Source: Gnetum montanum (taxonomy: Eukaryota; Streptophyta; Gnetopsida; Gnetales; Gnetaceae). Taken from it: 64,000 nucleotides of DNA. Location: NCBI GenBank assembly GCA_015680685.1, contig MNCI01006676.1:39719-103718 (forward strand). The letters are read 5' to 3'. This document shows positions 42,460 to 54,571 of this stretch, piece by piece. The position numbers and the translations under genes are program-made. Below the pieces are notes generated by a model that was given only the letters and a program-made list of their open reading frames with translations, had not been told where the DNA came from and did no database searches. Position 1 is the first letter of the stretch, and each line of letters starts with the position of its first letter.

Positions 42460-43480
42460 TATTGTTTGAATCCTAACTAGACATCACAAAGAAAGTCACA
42501 TTAAGCAGCTAGATAGAAATAATATTTCTAGATTTAAAGAAGGCTACAACATAGATCCATAGAATCACCTACAAGGCTTTCATGATGTCTGTGTCTTGTA
42601 GAACATACAGAATGAATGGTAGAAGCTCTAGTTATTCCCAAGGATAATTATCAAAGAAGTTAAAAGCTAGTATAGATTGTTAGAACCAAACTTCATCCAC
42701 TAGTGGAGCACAATGTTGGATCTCTTTAATGATAAGTGTCACACCTACTTAATGGTGTCTAACTTAAGGAAGAAAATTCAAGGATGGAGATAATAGAATC
42801 ATGAATCCCATGATGTATCATTATGAAGATATTACTCATCATTACATAGGTGCCTAGGCCATGGCTTTTTTCAACAAGAACAACTAAGGCATATAATAGA
42901 TGGACTACAAAATAAAACACATGAGCCTCTTGGGGTCTATGCACAAGGGAGACTATCAATAATGTGAGTCTATCAAATCAAATAGCTTATTGACCAAGCA
43001 ACTAAGAAGAAAAGAGAACTTAAAAAAAGAAGTAGTGCAAAGGAATACAATAGGGATCCATCTCTTCACAAAAGGCATGTCCATGCCTATGATATGTGGG
43101 AAGAAGAAGACTTAGTGTAAGAAGTAATTTAAGAAAAAATCTTGTCAATTTAGAATTCTATTTTAAAAATTATGACCAAGGTTGAGAAAATGTAAAAATT
43201 TATGAATGAAAAATTTACATCCACTATGAAGATAGTAGAAGAGAAAATAAAGCATGCATTAGCAAGAGAGAAAGACAACAAGAAAAACAAGAAGATAGGT
43301 GAAGACATATACAAGTAGAAGGAAAGAGCTACTACTATTGAAGAGGTTACTGATTCCAAATCATAATAAGATGATAGGTACAACATGTATCAATATACAA
43401 ACTCTAAAGGATTCTACTATACCATGATACATTTGTAGGAATCAGAGGCATATGCTTTAAACCCAAGGCTTATCAAGAAT
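42460..43480 (+). pseudogene. Element A gag remnant
   Basis: Reads NNISRFKEGYNIDP, KCHTYLMVSNLRKKIQ, LGHGFFQQEQLRHIIDGL and VEKMKKFMNEKFTSTMKIVE, parallel to the gag of element D (NNISRFEGGYNANP, MYS.VSNLRRKIQG, RDQLRHLMDEL). It ends AYALNPRLI, the junction text also seen at 59463 in D. Confidence 0.7.
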
Positions 43481-44099
43481 CAGATGCCAAGAAGATTGTC
43501 TTATCCTTAAGGAAATTACAAATGGTCTTACCATTAATAACAATACTATCCAAGTGGGATTTCTCCTCAACCTTAGGAGTAATAGCACTCGTAGTGATAA
43601 AAGTCATAGTCATGGGGATGCCACCACCTAGGTAGTAGTATCCCTACAGGAAACCAAACTCTTATGGCCATTATCTTTAATAAACTATGTTTTCATGTTC
43701 TACCACTGCTCATGCACCTTCGCATTACAACTATCTACTTGCATATCATAAACCCACTACTCCATAAGCTAAATCACCTTCCTATGCTTCTCATAAGCCT
43801 TTGAAAAATCCTTAATACTCTCACACTTCTCTTCCCCTAGTGTTCCCTCCATTGGTACAAGGTGAGCTACCCACACAACCATAGAAGAATGTAACACATG
43901 CTATTCACTTACAGATGGATGATAGTTCCCATAGCTCCAAGTGTAAACCTAACAAGAAAGACTTGGTAAGCCTATTGGTCCATCAAATCTAATGCAAGAA
44001 CCTATATCTCTATCCCTAGCTCCAATTGTAACACACTCTAACATTTCAAATGAGCCAATGTTGTCTTCAAACCAAAATCCAAATGTCAAGACTATCATG

Positions 44100-44640
44100 C
44101 TTAGACATGTTGTGAGTGATTTTATTAAAGCAAGATCCCTTTCTTAGAAAAGAATAAATATGTTAAGACCCTTGATTTATTTATAACATTTTGAACCCAC
44201 CAAGAAAAGCTCTTTTAAACTTAGGTTTCAAGGCCAATCTAATCTTACAAGAAATGTACAAGGTATGGAACCTACCACCATTTAAGAAATGCAATAATAG
44301 GTTGAATCTTGCTAATTAATCCATCATTATCTTAATGGGACAAGTCAAGGACATAGTGATGACCATTAGTGGATGATCATACCTAGCATATTTTTTGGTA
44401 ATACACATAGGAAATAACAAGGGAAAATTCCCTATCATCATGGGTAGAGATTGGATTAGCACAATCCATGCTCAACTTGGAATTGGAATTCGAGTTCTTT
44501 CCTTGGAGATTTCCAAGGAATATACAAGTGATATAATACAAAAGTAGAGAGTCCCTTGCATTACATATAGTGATATAGGGTTTGGTTGCATGCAAAAGAT
44601 CTAGACTATCAAGCAAAAAACCATTCTAGCATGTAGTAAT
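44100..44640 (+). pseudogene. Element A aspartic protease remnant
   Basis: Reads NLILQEMYKVWNLPPFKKCN, then KFPIIMGRDWISTIHAQLGI, in step with LISQEMYKAWNLPPLKKSN and IMGRAWLSTIDACLGI of element D. The catalytic D-S/T-G segment itself is not recognisable. Confidence 0.6.
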
Positions 44641-45179
44641 TGCATAAAATAAGTGTGTGTCCAATAATGCCTATATGCAGCAGCCACAAAGCAACTAGAC
44701 ATCCAGTGGTTGATTAATAAAGAGGAATAAATGTTAGATTTGTGCATGTGATTAGTAGAAAACCTTATTAGATCTTATGTTAACAAGATAGATAAGATGG
44801 AAGAGGTGAAATAACAACTTTTCCAAGTAGGACACATCAAAGAAGATAACATTGACTAGGAAGAGTTGTAAATTCTCGAGGAACCAATGTAAAAAATAAT
44901 AGAGATAAAAACATTGTTAGAATCACTTGATATTTTTTTCTTGAGAATGGAAAACTAATAATCATCAATGCTAACCTCATAAAGAAATAGAAGAAGAAGA
45001 AGCTTTTTGAAGCGATGAACAAATGGTCAACTACCTTTGGATGCTTGAGATCACTAACATTGATACAGGTATATTCTAACAATGCATATGTAAGGATCCT
45101 AGAATGAAGCTAAGATGTTAACCATATCATAGGTTTAATTCCAAACTAAAGAATATGATGAAATAGAAAATTAAGAAAC

Positions 45180-46109
45180 TCCTCAACATCAATGTTATTT
45201 ATCCTATTGTAGATAATAAGTGGATGAGCTTGCATATCATTATGTCTAAGAAAGGAGAAAAGTGGCAAATTTGCATTGACTTTAGGTTGTTAAAAATGAC
45301 TACATTCAAGAACCATTTTCCTTTACCATTTATTGACCAAGTAATATAAGAAAAAATCAAAGTAATATAAGAAATCTCATAAATTGGTATAAGTGAAAAA
45401 ATCAAAGTCATTTCTTGGACACACTAGGTACTATAGGTGCTTCATTAAAAACACCCTCAAGATTGTAAAACCATTGGTAGAACTCATGAAGAAGATTATA
45501 CCCTTCATTTGAATGGATGATTGTAAAAATACCTTTGAGCTCCTCAAGTAAAGGTTTGTAGAGACTCCAATTCTATGAGTACTTAACTAGTTAAGATCTT
45601 TCACATCATGACCGATGCATTCAAATATGCTTTGGGATTTTTTCTTATGTATTTGGATTATAAAAGATGTCCATACTACATCTACGACATAAGTATAAGT
45701 ATTTCAAGTGAAAAACTCAACTATACCATAGCAAAAAAGAAGCTAATGGTAGTAGTGTATGCACTTGAAAAGCTTAGATACTATGTGCTTGGCTATATGG
45801 TGCTTGTGCATACAGATCCTAGTCCAATTAGATTTTTTATGAACAAGCCAATGGTAACCACCCAGATCATTTGGTAGTTAGTAATCTTGTAAGAGTTCAA
45901 CATCACTATGATAGATAAGAAGAAAATTAAGAATGTTGTTGAAGATCATCTATCTTAGTTACAATGGGATAACAATGCTAACAAAGAGCCTTGTCTAATT
46001 AGTTCTTAAATAAACCTTTGTTTGCCAAGGTAACTATAGTTTCCTCATTAACAACCATTCATTGGTTTGTTGATTACTTCATCTACTTGAAGGAGCAAAA
46101 AGTCCTTTT
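45180..46109 (+). pseudogene. Element A RT and RNase H remnant with internal deletion
   Basis: RT opens MSKKGEKWQICIDFRLLKM and HFPLPFIDQVI, then jumps to a trace of the 'SFLGHT.YYR' block near 45415, so the RT core with its catalytic Asp residues is deleted. RNase H follows with ITDAFKYALGFFLMYL, YTIAKKKLMVVVYALEKLRY and YVLGYMVLVHTDPSPIRFFM (45608-45877, open for 89 codons). Confidence 0.78.
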
Positions 46110-46945
46110 TGATGTCAGATACCTAATGTTGGAGCCAGAAAGCGATGTTAAATATTCGATGTTGTCTCCTCTAGGATAGCCTATAAATACAACACTTTGG
46201 TGCATGATTGGGGAATGTAATATGATGTAGAGAAGATAGTTATAGTTTTTAGTTTTTGATAGTCTTTCTTAGAGTCCTGTTATTCCCAGTGCATGCCCAT
46301 AGTGTGATCTTTGTAATCGTATGATACCTTTGTTTGAGTGTGACATACTTGGACACATTACATGATTGAAAATAAAGATCGATATTACTCCCATCATTGT
46401 AGCATCCACTTAGATTATTGTTTCTTTTAATTGTTAATTATTTACTATTTCTTTTAGTTAAATGTTTTCATTTATTGCTATTTACTATTCCTATTATTAA
46501 GTGAAATGGGTATGCCTTAATTACGAGTGTTTAAGTGTAGATACTTGGTAATCCAAAAGTGTGTCATTTGGCACACCTAGTGACATACACTTGGCAATCC
46601 TAGATGTAGTCTCATGAAGTCCAAGACATATATGAATGATTAAGAGTAGATACTCATCGCACATAGGCTAGTTTAGATCTTTTTTTCCATTGTTCATTAG
46701 CTTAATCAATTTATCTCTTTATCATCATTAGGAGCAAAGTAGAATTAGATAACATCATATGCCTCACTTTGGACTAAACCATACATGACAAAGCTACCAC
46801 TAGTCTAAGTGGGAAGACAATGAACTATGATTAGAGCATAATAATCTAGATGCCACAACTAGTCTCATCCATGGAATTTGATCGGATCGTGCATGAATGC
46901 TTGTGATTCATATGGTTGAGCATAGGGGTACCTCACTACTCATCA
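46110..46945 (+). mobile_element. Element B 5' LTR (Athila/Tat-like)
   Basis: Aligns with the LTR at 52770-53627, with about one difference in ten by eye over the sampled part. It has a TATA box (ctataaata at 46181), a poly(A) signal (aataaa at 46371-46376), the cttggtaatcc motif (46543, 46603) and the terminal ACTCATCA (46938-46945). The first ~40 bases seem shortened (TGATGTCAGATACC in place of TGATGAGTCATGATTT). It also sits at the 3' edge of element A. Confidence 0.88.
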
Positions 46946-46966
46946 TTGGCGCCATTGCTGGGGATG
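46946..46966 (+). promoter_or_regulatory. Element B primer-binding site (tRNA-Asp type)
   Basis: ttggcgccattgctgggga is close to TGGCGCCGTTGCCGGGGA, complementary to the 3' end of plant tRNA-Asp, the primer used by Athila-group elements. Confidence 0.85.
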
Positions 46967-47071
46967 ATGCTAGTTATCTAGATTAGTTATATTATACAAG
47001 ATCTTTGTAAAGGTATTAATGATATATCTTTTAGAAAAATATTAACTCACACACACCATAAACCAATAGCA

Positions 47072-48400
47072 ATGTCTCTCTCACACGAAAGTGATAATGC
47101 ACTATATAGCAAACACATTCATGGAAGAACTAATGAGATATATGATGAAGAAAATGGAAGTGATCAACTTTATGCAAGGGTTTCTTATCATCATGACCAC
47201 CCTAATGACACTCAAAGAGTACACTCACCTAAGGCAGACAACCCTAGAGGAGATGATGTAATTCCAGAACTAGGGGATGCCTCAAGGCCTAACACCTCCT
47301 CAAAATCAAAAAATGATAAATTAAGGGACCTTGGGGAACACCATAGAAGTCATGTCAATCCTTCCAGTTCCTCATCTTTCTCTTCCCCTTCAACATCTAA
47401 TTCTAATGAAGATGAATATAGGTATGGAGATAAGGCTTCACTAAAGGGTTAGACTAAAAACCAAAATTGAACCCACGGGAAAAGTCAAAGCCATCACCAT
47501 GAACATAAACAACATCATCATGACCAAACCAAGAGAAATAGAAATTTCCCTCACAACCTATTTAATGATGATGAACCCTTGCTAGCCACTAAGAGCCTAA
47601 TGCATATTACAGAGGCTATTAAGATATCTTGCAGGCATTGCTATCCAAGCTTGACATGAATAATATTCATAAATTTGTAGGAGGCTATAATTGAAATCCA
47701 CAACATCATTTACAAGCCTTCCATGATACCTGTGCTTTTTACAACATTTAAACTGGGTGGCAAAAGCTTAATCTCTCTCCTAGGATACTAATTGATAGAG
47801 CCGAAGTGTGGTATCGATCATTGAGACCAAATTCAATCTAACAATGGTCCATAATGTTGGAGTTATTCAATGAGAAATACCAAACCTATGCAAGAGTGTC
47901 CAACCTAAGGAGATAGATCTAAGAGTGGAAGCAAGAACAACATGAACCCTTGGACATGGCCTTTGATAGATATTATGCCTTACTAAATAGATGTCCATGC
48001 CATGGTTTCTTTGAGGAAAGTAAAATTTTCCACATCATAGATGGGCTTTGTAATGAAACAAGGTAGACCCTTGGGATGTATGCCCCAGGGCAATTATACA
48101 AGCTCCAAGCCCATTAGATCCAAGAGCTAACCAAGCATGTGGCAAAAGAAGAAGGAGAGATATGCAAATGGGAGAATGTCAAGAAATATCAATGGGACCC
48201 AACTCTTCAACAAAAGGAGTCCAAAATCTATGGTGAAGAGAATGAAACTACTCTCGATAAGGTGATTCCACAACAAACCTTGTTGATATAGAAATCTATT
48301 AATGAACTTGAAGCAAAGTTTACTAGGATGTCCAAATGGGAGTAAGAGTCACCTAAAATAGCATTGAATAAACTCCTACAGGTCCCATTGGAAAGACATG
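47072..48400 (+). pseudogene. Element B gag remnant
   Basis: The frame from ATG 47072 is open for 126 codons (MSLSHESDNALYSKHIHGRT, HHDHPNDTQRVHSP, a Ser-rich tract), then broken frames give DDEPLLATKSLMHITEAIKI and ISCRHCYPS. The opening parallels element E at 63253 (HPNDTQRLSS, DDEPLLATKSLTPIQEAVRI). The capsid part continues to about 48350 with many stops. No zinc knuckle, protease or RT follows. Confidence 0.78.
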
Positions 48401-49480
48401 TACCCATGCTTGAAGGTTGATGGCTTCTCAGAATCCATAAAAAAAATAAGGAAGTGAAATGAGAAAAAAATATATGTGCTATCAAAAAGCTCCTCCCTTG
48501 GACAAAACACCAAGTGATGTTACTCCTCACAACTTTGATCATCTTATGGTTGTCTGCCAACGTGTTGAAATAGTGTGATGTCATTGAAATGTGATTTGGA
48601 CTTGGTTTGAATCATGGAAAGAAGGACTCATGATTATTTAGCCACTAATAATACACAAGGTTTCATTGTGCTCATGGTAAGACCTCATGTCCCAATTTCT
48701 ACAATCCTTTCTATAGTCCATCTCATCTCGTTGTCCAAGTGATCATAACTTGTGGTTTTATGTAACATAAAGTTATTATCTCAAATTGGTGGGTTTAACA
48801 TGTGTGTTTTGTTTCACAAGTATACATTACATTCAACTCCTTTAATGCCAATGGACATTTTTAGATGTGGTTGCACAATGGCATCATAGGCTAGAGCCTG
48901 CTTTAGGGAGGATCCACTTGTGTAGCTTTTGTGACTTGTACTTATTTGACACAACCACATCATTCTTCATCCTCTAAGTGCTCAATTATTATATTTTGTT
49001 GTTTCCCATTCCATATCACGTTATCCATCCACAACTTCGATTTCAATGCCCTTTTTCATGCTCATTCTAGTGCTTTTCACGTCAACAAATCCATCTTATC
49101 ATACTTTCGATGACTCAAATTGATTTTCTTCTTACCCTAGATTGATGGACCTAACTTCAAACCTTCCAACAAATCATAGACCTTTAGTTTCCAAACTTAG
49201 CTATCCCATTCAGTGAAAATTCATGGAACTTGATGTCGCCTACCTGACATCAAGTCCAACACGATGTTGTGTACCTGACATCAGGTCAAAAAAACTATAT
49301 ATATGATCTACTTGGTGCTCAAACTTCATTTACATCATTTGACACTAGGGGAGTTTTTCAAATTTTCTCTGACAACTCAAAGCTCTACGCACTCATTTTT
49401 CACTTGCAATATTTAGCTCTCTATCGCTCCAATATTTGTGCCATTTGAACCTACCTGAACCTGTAGTATTCACCTTAGTC
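48400..49480 (+). other. Element B internal junction with LTR-promoter-like segment
   Basis: After the gag remnant the sequence changes character. At 49228-49290 it contains direct and inverted copies of acctgacatcaagtc/ttgatgtcgcc, followed by ctatatatat at 49304, resembling a U3 region with its TATA box. No poly(A) signal, CTCATCA end or primer site was found. It may be a piece of a second LTR carried inside B. Confidence 0.4.
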
Positions 49481-49841
49481 GTGGGGGGCTACTTGCATGT
49501 GTTACTAAAATTTGCTATCATATAGAACGTATTATAAGGGTAAGAATGTTAAAAAATTTAGGTGTTATCATGAAAAATCAATTGTATTAATCCTAGAAAC
49601 CTAAATTTTTCCACCTAAGGAACCATAACCATCATTATAAGTCACATGTAAGGAAAAAGGAACCAATTGCGAAGGGTTGTAAGAGATGATAAACACTTTT
49701 TGGGGATTTTTCTGGAAAATGTTTCTAACTCTATGGTCATATGCATTAAGAACTTAATGAACTAAGGTAATGAGCAAGGTATAAACTAATTAATGATAAT
49801 GAATACAACCTTAGTAACAGTTGATCTTTGCTTGATTGCAG

Positions 49842-50770
49842 ATGGCCTCAAAAAGAGGTGCACAAGGTGAACCCTCATAAAGAGCAGCTAAGCGTTCACA
49901 AGATGGCCAAGGCCAACAAGGTGAACATGCAGAGCATGCAAAGCAAGAAGCACAATCTTTTAGCATTTACCAAGAGGCTCCTACTACTAGAGAATCAATC
50001 CAAGGGAAGGCTATAGAACTGCAGGCTCTTGAGTAGGGACAATGTCTTACGTTGCCTCATGATTGCCTTACTACCATCCTAGAAAAGTCCACGTTGACCT
50101 TGGTCATCGTGGAAATGAATTTTTGCCCATTCATGGAGTTTTCTTTGGAAGTGGTTTGGATGCAACTCAAGTCATCCCCCTTATGTCCCATTATGTCAGA
50201 CAATGGCAAGTGGTACCTTAGTGAAACTCATCAGCTCTAGCACAATAAAGATGAGGGCACCACCATTAACATTGGTGGAGTTAACGTCTCCTTTTCAATC
50301 AAAGTAATTGCTATGTTTCTCAATTTTCCAAATGAAGGGGCTAAGGTAGCCCATCTGTCAACTAGATCTAACCCTAAGACCAAAAAAACTATGGCTGAAA
50401 TAGGTGTACAACAAGGATAAAATGTATAATGAAATGAGTCTAGAAGAGAGGATGTATTTCAAGATCGGGACTTAGCACGTATTTCTCACAAAAGGGCTCA
50501 ATTGAATCTCAACATATGTGGCTAGGGGAAGTGCTATATTAATGACTAAGTTTGTGGCCAATCTTCTCCAATTTTACTTCACTGAAATCCAATGATGGTT
50601 TGAAGAAAAGAAGGTAGGAAAACCAAAACTTCCATTCCCTTGCCTAATCAAAAGGTTGTGCAAGTGCGTTGGGATCCTGGGATATACGAATGATATCCCT
50701 AGGAAGGCTCAGAATACCTCCTTTGCTGAACTCCTAGAATTTGCAACACCAAGAAAAGATCTTGGTGAAG
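49842..50770 (+). pseudogene. Element B ORF: putative plant transposon/plant-mobile-domain-like protein
   Basis: From ATG 49842 one frame can be followed for about 190 codons with only four stops: MASKRGAQGEPS, QEAQSFSIYQEAPTTRES, STLTLVIVEMNFCPFMEFSL, MSDNGKWYLSETHQL, TINIGGVNVSFSIKVIAMFL and NFPNEGAKV. After a frameshift it continues ERMYFKIGT, YVARGSAILMTKFVANLLQF, KLPFPCLIKRLCKCVGILGY. The 'GV.V.FS...I..FL..PNEG' and 'LPFPCLI..LC...G' blocks resemble Pfam-type 'putative plant transposon protein' families. It is not gag, protease, RT, RNase H or integrase. The start lies right after a 3' splice-site-like gattgcag. The same ORF start occurs on the - strand at 54133. Confidence 0.6.
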
Positions 50771-51339
50771 AACAAGAAACAGGGAAGGAGGCAGTGCTAG
50801 AAGCAGAAACATAATGTGAGCTTGAACAACACCCACAAATACAAGCTCCACTACCACTACTACAAGATTATAGGCCCTCCATGATCCATTTACAAAAGAT
50901 CACTAAAGTTGTTAACTAGGGAAGTAGGGATGAGTCCAATCTCTTCCGAGTGATGGATGATGTTGTATGATCCATAGTTTCAGTTGATCTAACACGTGAA
51001 GAGATCTCACTATAATTAGGAGGAGAAGGATCCCAATGATCATGGTAAATCTCTGGGAATACCACATCGTTCCAAGTAATGCTCAAAACTAGAGAAGGTG
51101 CCACAATTGTGGTACTATAATATGAGGATGCAGTAGGTGTAGCAAAAGTAATCACAAACCATATTAAGGAATCATTCAACGTGCATGTTGTGCCCTAGAA
51201 AGATCTAATGGGAACCAAAGATGCAAAAATGTTGGCTAGGACTTTAATGACTCCTGTAGTGCATGAGGATGTATTGGATAGACTAATATAGATGGGGCAA
51301 GTAATGACTACCTTGTTTTTGACATCCATAGTGATATCA

Positions 51340-52580
51340 CTACAGCACAGTCAAACCTCATGACCAAGAAAGAAAAGTTTATCATGGTTGAATTTAGGGC
51401 AAAGCATGTAGAAGCTGAAGTACAAAGACTACAATAAGAGCAAGTTGCCCTGAGAGTTGAACGACAGGATCCTTCCCAATTTTTTGTGCCTAATCAGCTT
51501 GAACAATTTAGGATGAAACAGTTGACCAAGCTAACGAAGGAGAATGTAGCTGTTGAACAAGAAAAAGAGAAGGTGGTCTGGAATGCCTCTACTGCTGATG
51601 CACAAACTCACATGTACAAAAAGGCATTGACCACCACACAAGAAGAAAACAAGCAACTCACCACAGAGAATTCAAGGTTGACCATAGTTGAGAAACAAAT
51701 GAACATTCTTAAGGAGAGCATCCACCAGTTGAGAGAACAATTGGTGAAGGTCAACCAGAACATTAGTAGATTAGCTAGAGGGAATAGAACCCTCTCAATG
51801 GAGGAGGTTCGTGCTATCCATCAAAAGTCAGTAATTGAAATTAGCATGTGGAAAAATGAGGCCTAGAAACATGAGAAGTTGAAGGAGCACTTCCAGGACC
51901 AAGTAGGCATGTACAAGCAGATAAATGAAAAAGAGATCTAGATGGCCAAAGCCCACATTAGTTCCTTATTAGCACAGAATCATGAGTGGCAGCCAATCTT
52001 GGATAGTTATGCCTTGGTCCACCAAGCGGAAGTCAGGGATAAAGACCTATAGATAGAATATTTGAAAGAATACATGGTGTTGGCTAACCTCATATATGCC
52101 AACCTTTCCATGTTGATAGTAGGTCGACCTTAGAACGAGCTAGAAAAGTAGGTGGTGACCACCTATGCATTGTACAAAAAAGAGTTTGTAGATTGGAAGG
52201 ACGCTTTGTAGAAATTATATGTGACAAACTTAGAATTGAAGGTGGTTCATGGCAATTACCAGGGACAAAAGGATGTAGCCTCAAACCTAGCTAGAAGATT
52301 AACAAATTATCATGAACTTAGAGACAAAGGTAGGGCCTTTAAGGAGGAATGATGGTAGTTTGCAGCTTGGTATGTAAAGGCTAATTAAATGTTTTCACAA
52401 CTGCCATGTCCTTGGGACATACTGATGCTAGCACACATTAACTTAGCATCCTAGATAGTACATCATCCAAGGATAGAAGAGGAGAAGTAGTAGGCATTAC
52501 TGAATTGTTACAAATTTCAAAATCATGGCAACAAAGGGAAGCAACCAATGGAGGAGCCACTACCTTTGGGCACCACATGA
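51340..52580 (+). pseudogene. Element B coiled-coil ORF
   Basis: A 126-codon frame at 51486-51866 reads FRMKQLTKLTKENVAVEQEK, TTTQEENKQLTTENSRLTIV, MNILKESIHQLREQLVKVNQ and EEVRAIHQKSVIEISMWKNE, a strong heptad-type coiled coil. Before it MTKKEKFIMVEFRAKHVEAE, and after it YKQINEKEI, SSLLAQNHEWQPILDSYALV and EIKYLKEYMVL-type text continue with a few TAG/TGA stops to about 52560. It probably forms the C-terminal part of the protein that starts at 49842. It ends about 200 bases before the polypurine tract. Confidence 0.65.
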
Positions 52581-52758
52581 GCTTCCCAATTTTTGTTTTG
52601 TAATAATGTGTTCCATTTTTTGTACTACACCATTGCAGCATGCAAGAGTCAATTGTTTTGTTTATTATTTAAGTTAGTCAATCATCCCATACCTGCCCAA
52701 TATTTTGTAAAGAACTTGTTCCACATTTTTTTTAACTCGAGGATGAGTTTTCATTCAG

Positions 52759-52769
52759 TCATGGGGGTA
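52759..52769 (+). promoter_or_regulatory. Element B polypurine tract
   Basis: catgggggta lies immediately before the TGATGAGT that opens the 3' LTR, in the position of a plus-strand primer. Confidence 0.6.
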
Positions 52770-53627
52770 TGATGAGTCATGATTTGTTAGGCCCCAATGT
52801 TGGAGCCTCGATGTCAAAGCTAGAAATCGATGTCATATATCTGATGCCTCCTCTGGGTTAGCCTATAAATACAGCACGTGGATGCATGAATGGGGAATGT
52901 GATATGATGTAGATAAGATAGTTTTAGTTTTCATTTTTTGATAGTCTTTCTTAGAGTCCTATGATTCCCAGTGCATGCTTAGAGTGTGATGTTTGTAATT
53001 GTACAATACCTTTGTTTGAGTGTGACATACTTGGACATGTTACATGACTGACAATAAAGATCGAGATTACTCCCATCATTGCAACATCCACTTAGATTAT
53101 TGTTGCTTTTAATTATTAATTATTTATTATTCTTTTAGTTAAATGTTTCTATTTATTGCTATTTACTATTTCTGTTATTAAGCGGAATGGATATGCCTTA
53201 ATCACGAGCATTTAAGTGTAGATACTTGGTAATCTAGAAGTGTATCATTTGACACATCTAATGACATACACTTGGCAATCCCAAAAGTAGTCTCATGAAG
53301 TCCAAGACATATACGAACGATTAAGAGCAGATACTCATTGCACATAGGATAGTTTAGATCTTGTTTTTCATTGTTCATTAGCATAATCAATTTACCTATT
53401 TATCATCATTAGGAGAAAAATACAATTAGATAACATCATATGCCTTGCTTTTGACTAAACCATATGTGACAAAGCTACCACTAGTCCAAGTTGGAAGACA
53501 ACAAACTGCGATTAGAGCATAATGATCTAGATGCCACAACTAGTCCCATCCACGAAATTCAACCAAATTGTGCGTGAATGCTTGTGATTTGTATGGTTCA
53601 ACTTTGGGGGTACCTCGCCACTCATCA
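52770..53627 (+). mobile_element. Element B 3' LTR
   Basis: Complete 858-base LTR with perfect 8-base inverted ends, TGATGAGT at 52770 and ACTCATCA at 53620-53627. TATA box cctataaata at 52862, poly(A) signal aataaa at 53053-53058, and two cttggtaatc/cttggcaatcc motifs near 53225-53280. It follows a polypurine tract. The right flank (atagg) does not match the left flank of the 5' LTR (ctttt), so no target-site duplication is seen. Confidence 0.92.
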
Positions 53628-53639
53628 ATAGGTATGCTA

Positions 53640-54133
53640 CCTTGGCCCCCACATTAGGTATGTTCAAAGACTATGCAATGGCCTTGATTAAAAAAGAAAC
53701 AGATATTAGACCAATGTTGATGGTGGTACCATCCTCTTTATCTTACCAAGGTACCATTCCCCACTTTCAGATAGGATGTGCCATGGAGGCGATGCCTCAA
53801 GCTAACTTCTGACTACCTCAAGGAAAAATTCCATGAATGGCCCAAAGTTCATTTCCATGATGACCTTGGTTAAAATGGATTGCTCTTGGATGTCTTAGAG
53901 GCATTCTTGGAACAATGTGAGGAATTGTCCCTACACTTGAGTCTCAAGTCCTGGAACCTCTACTTAGACTGACTACCCTGTAACAGGGACCTCTTGATGA
54001 ATGCTAAATGATTGGGCCTCTTGTTTGTCATGCTTAGCTGGTGGGCCTTGTTCTCCTAGTCAGCCTTTGCCACCTCTTGGGCATTTACTGCATCCTGTGA
54101 AGGTCCTTATTGTCCTCCTCTTTTTGGGGCCAT
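53640..54133 (-). pseudogene. Element C ORF start (same protein as at 49842)
   Basis: On the - strand the ORF opens MAPKRGGQ at 54133, right after gattgtag, and continues with NKRPNHLAFIKRSLLQGSQS. It corresponds to MASKRGAQGEP and its downstream text in element B. The rest of the protein is missing. Confidence 0.6.
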
Positions 54134-54571
54134 CTACAATCAATCAAGTATTCTAGGTTACTACAGTATTTTTCATTTATCATCAATAGATTTATACCTT
54201 ATGCATGTCCTTAGTTCCATTAAGTTCTTAGTTCATGTGATTGTAGAGTTCGCAATTAACTTCTTTTCCCTTTTGTATGGCTTATAATGATGGTTATGAT
54301 TGCTTAGGTGAGATAATTAAAGGTTCTAGCATACATATGACTAACTATTCATAAGTTTTTTTAACATTCTTACCCTTATAATACCTTCTAGGCAATAGCA
54401 AATTTTGAAAAATTGGCACAAGCTTTCCATACAAGCACAATCACCACACCTCCCCCCTAGCACACAATGAAATTGAACACTCCAAGATCAAATAGGTTTA
54501 AAAGCCATGGAAATCGCATATAGAATTTGGATGCTCAGAGCTCTTGGTGCCATCCCCAACAATGGTGCCAA

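Larger units (their letters stand above)
41360..46109 (+). mobile_element. Element A internal region (Athila/Tat-like Ty3/gypsy)
   Basis: Order: primer site, gag remnant, protease, shortened RT, RNase H. Integrase and any 3' polypurine tract are missing; RNase H sequence runs to about 46100 and is cut by the LTR of element B at 46110. All frames contain many stops, so this is one of the oldest copies in the window. A T-run piece at 42050-42110 may be a small extra insertion. Confidence 0.75.
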
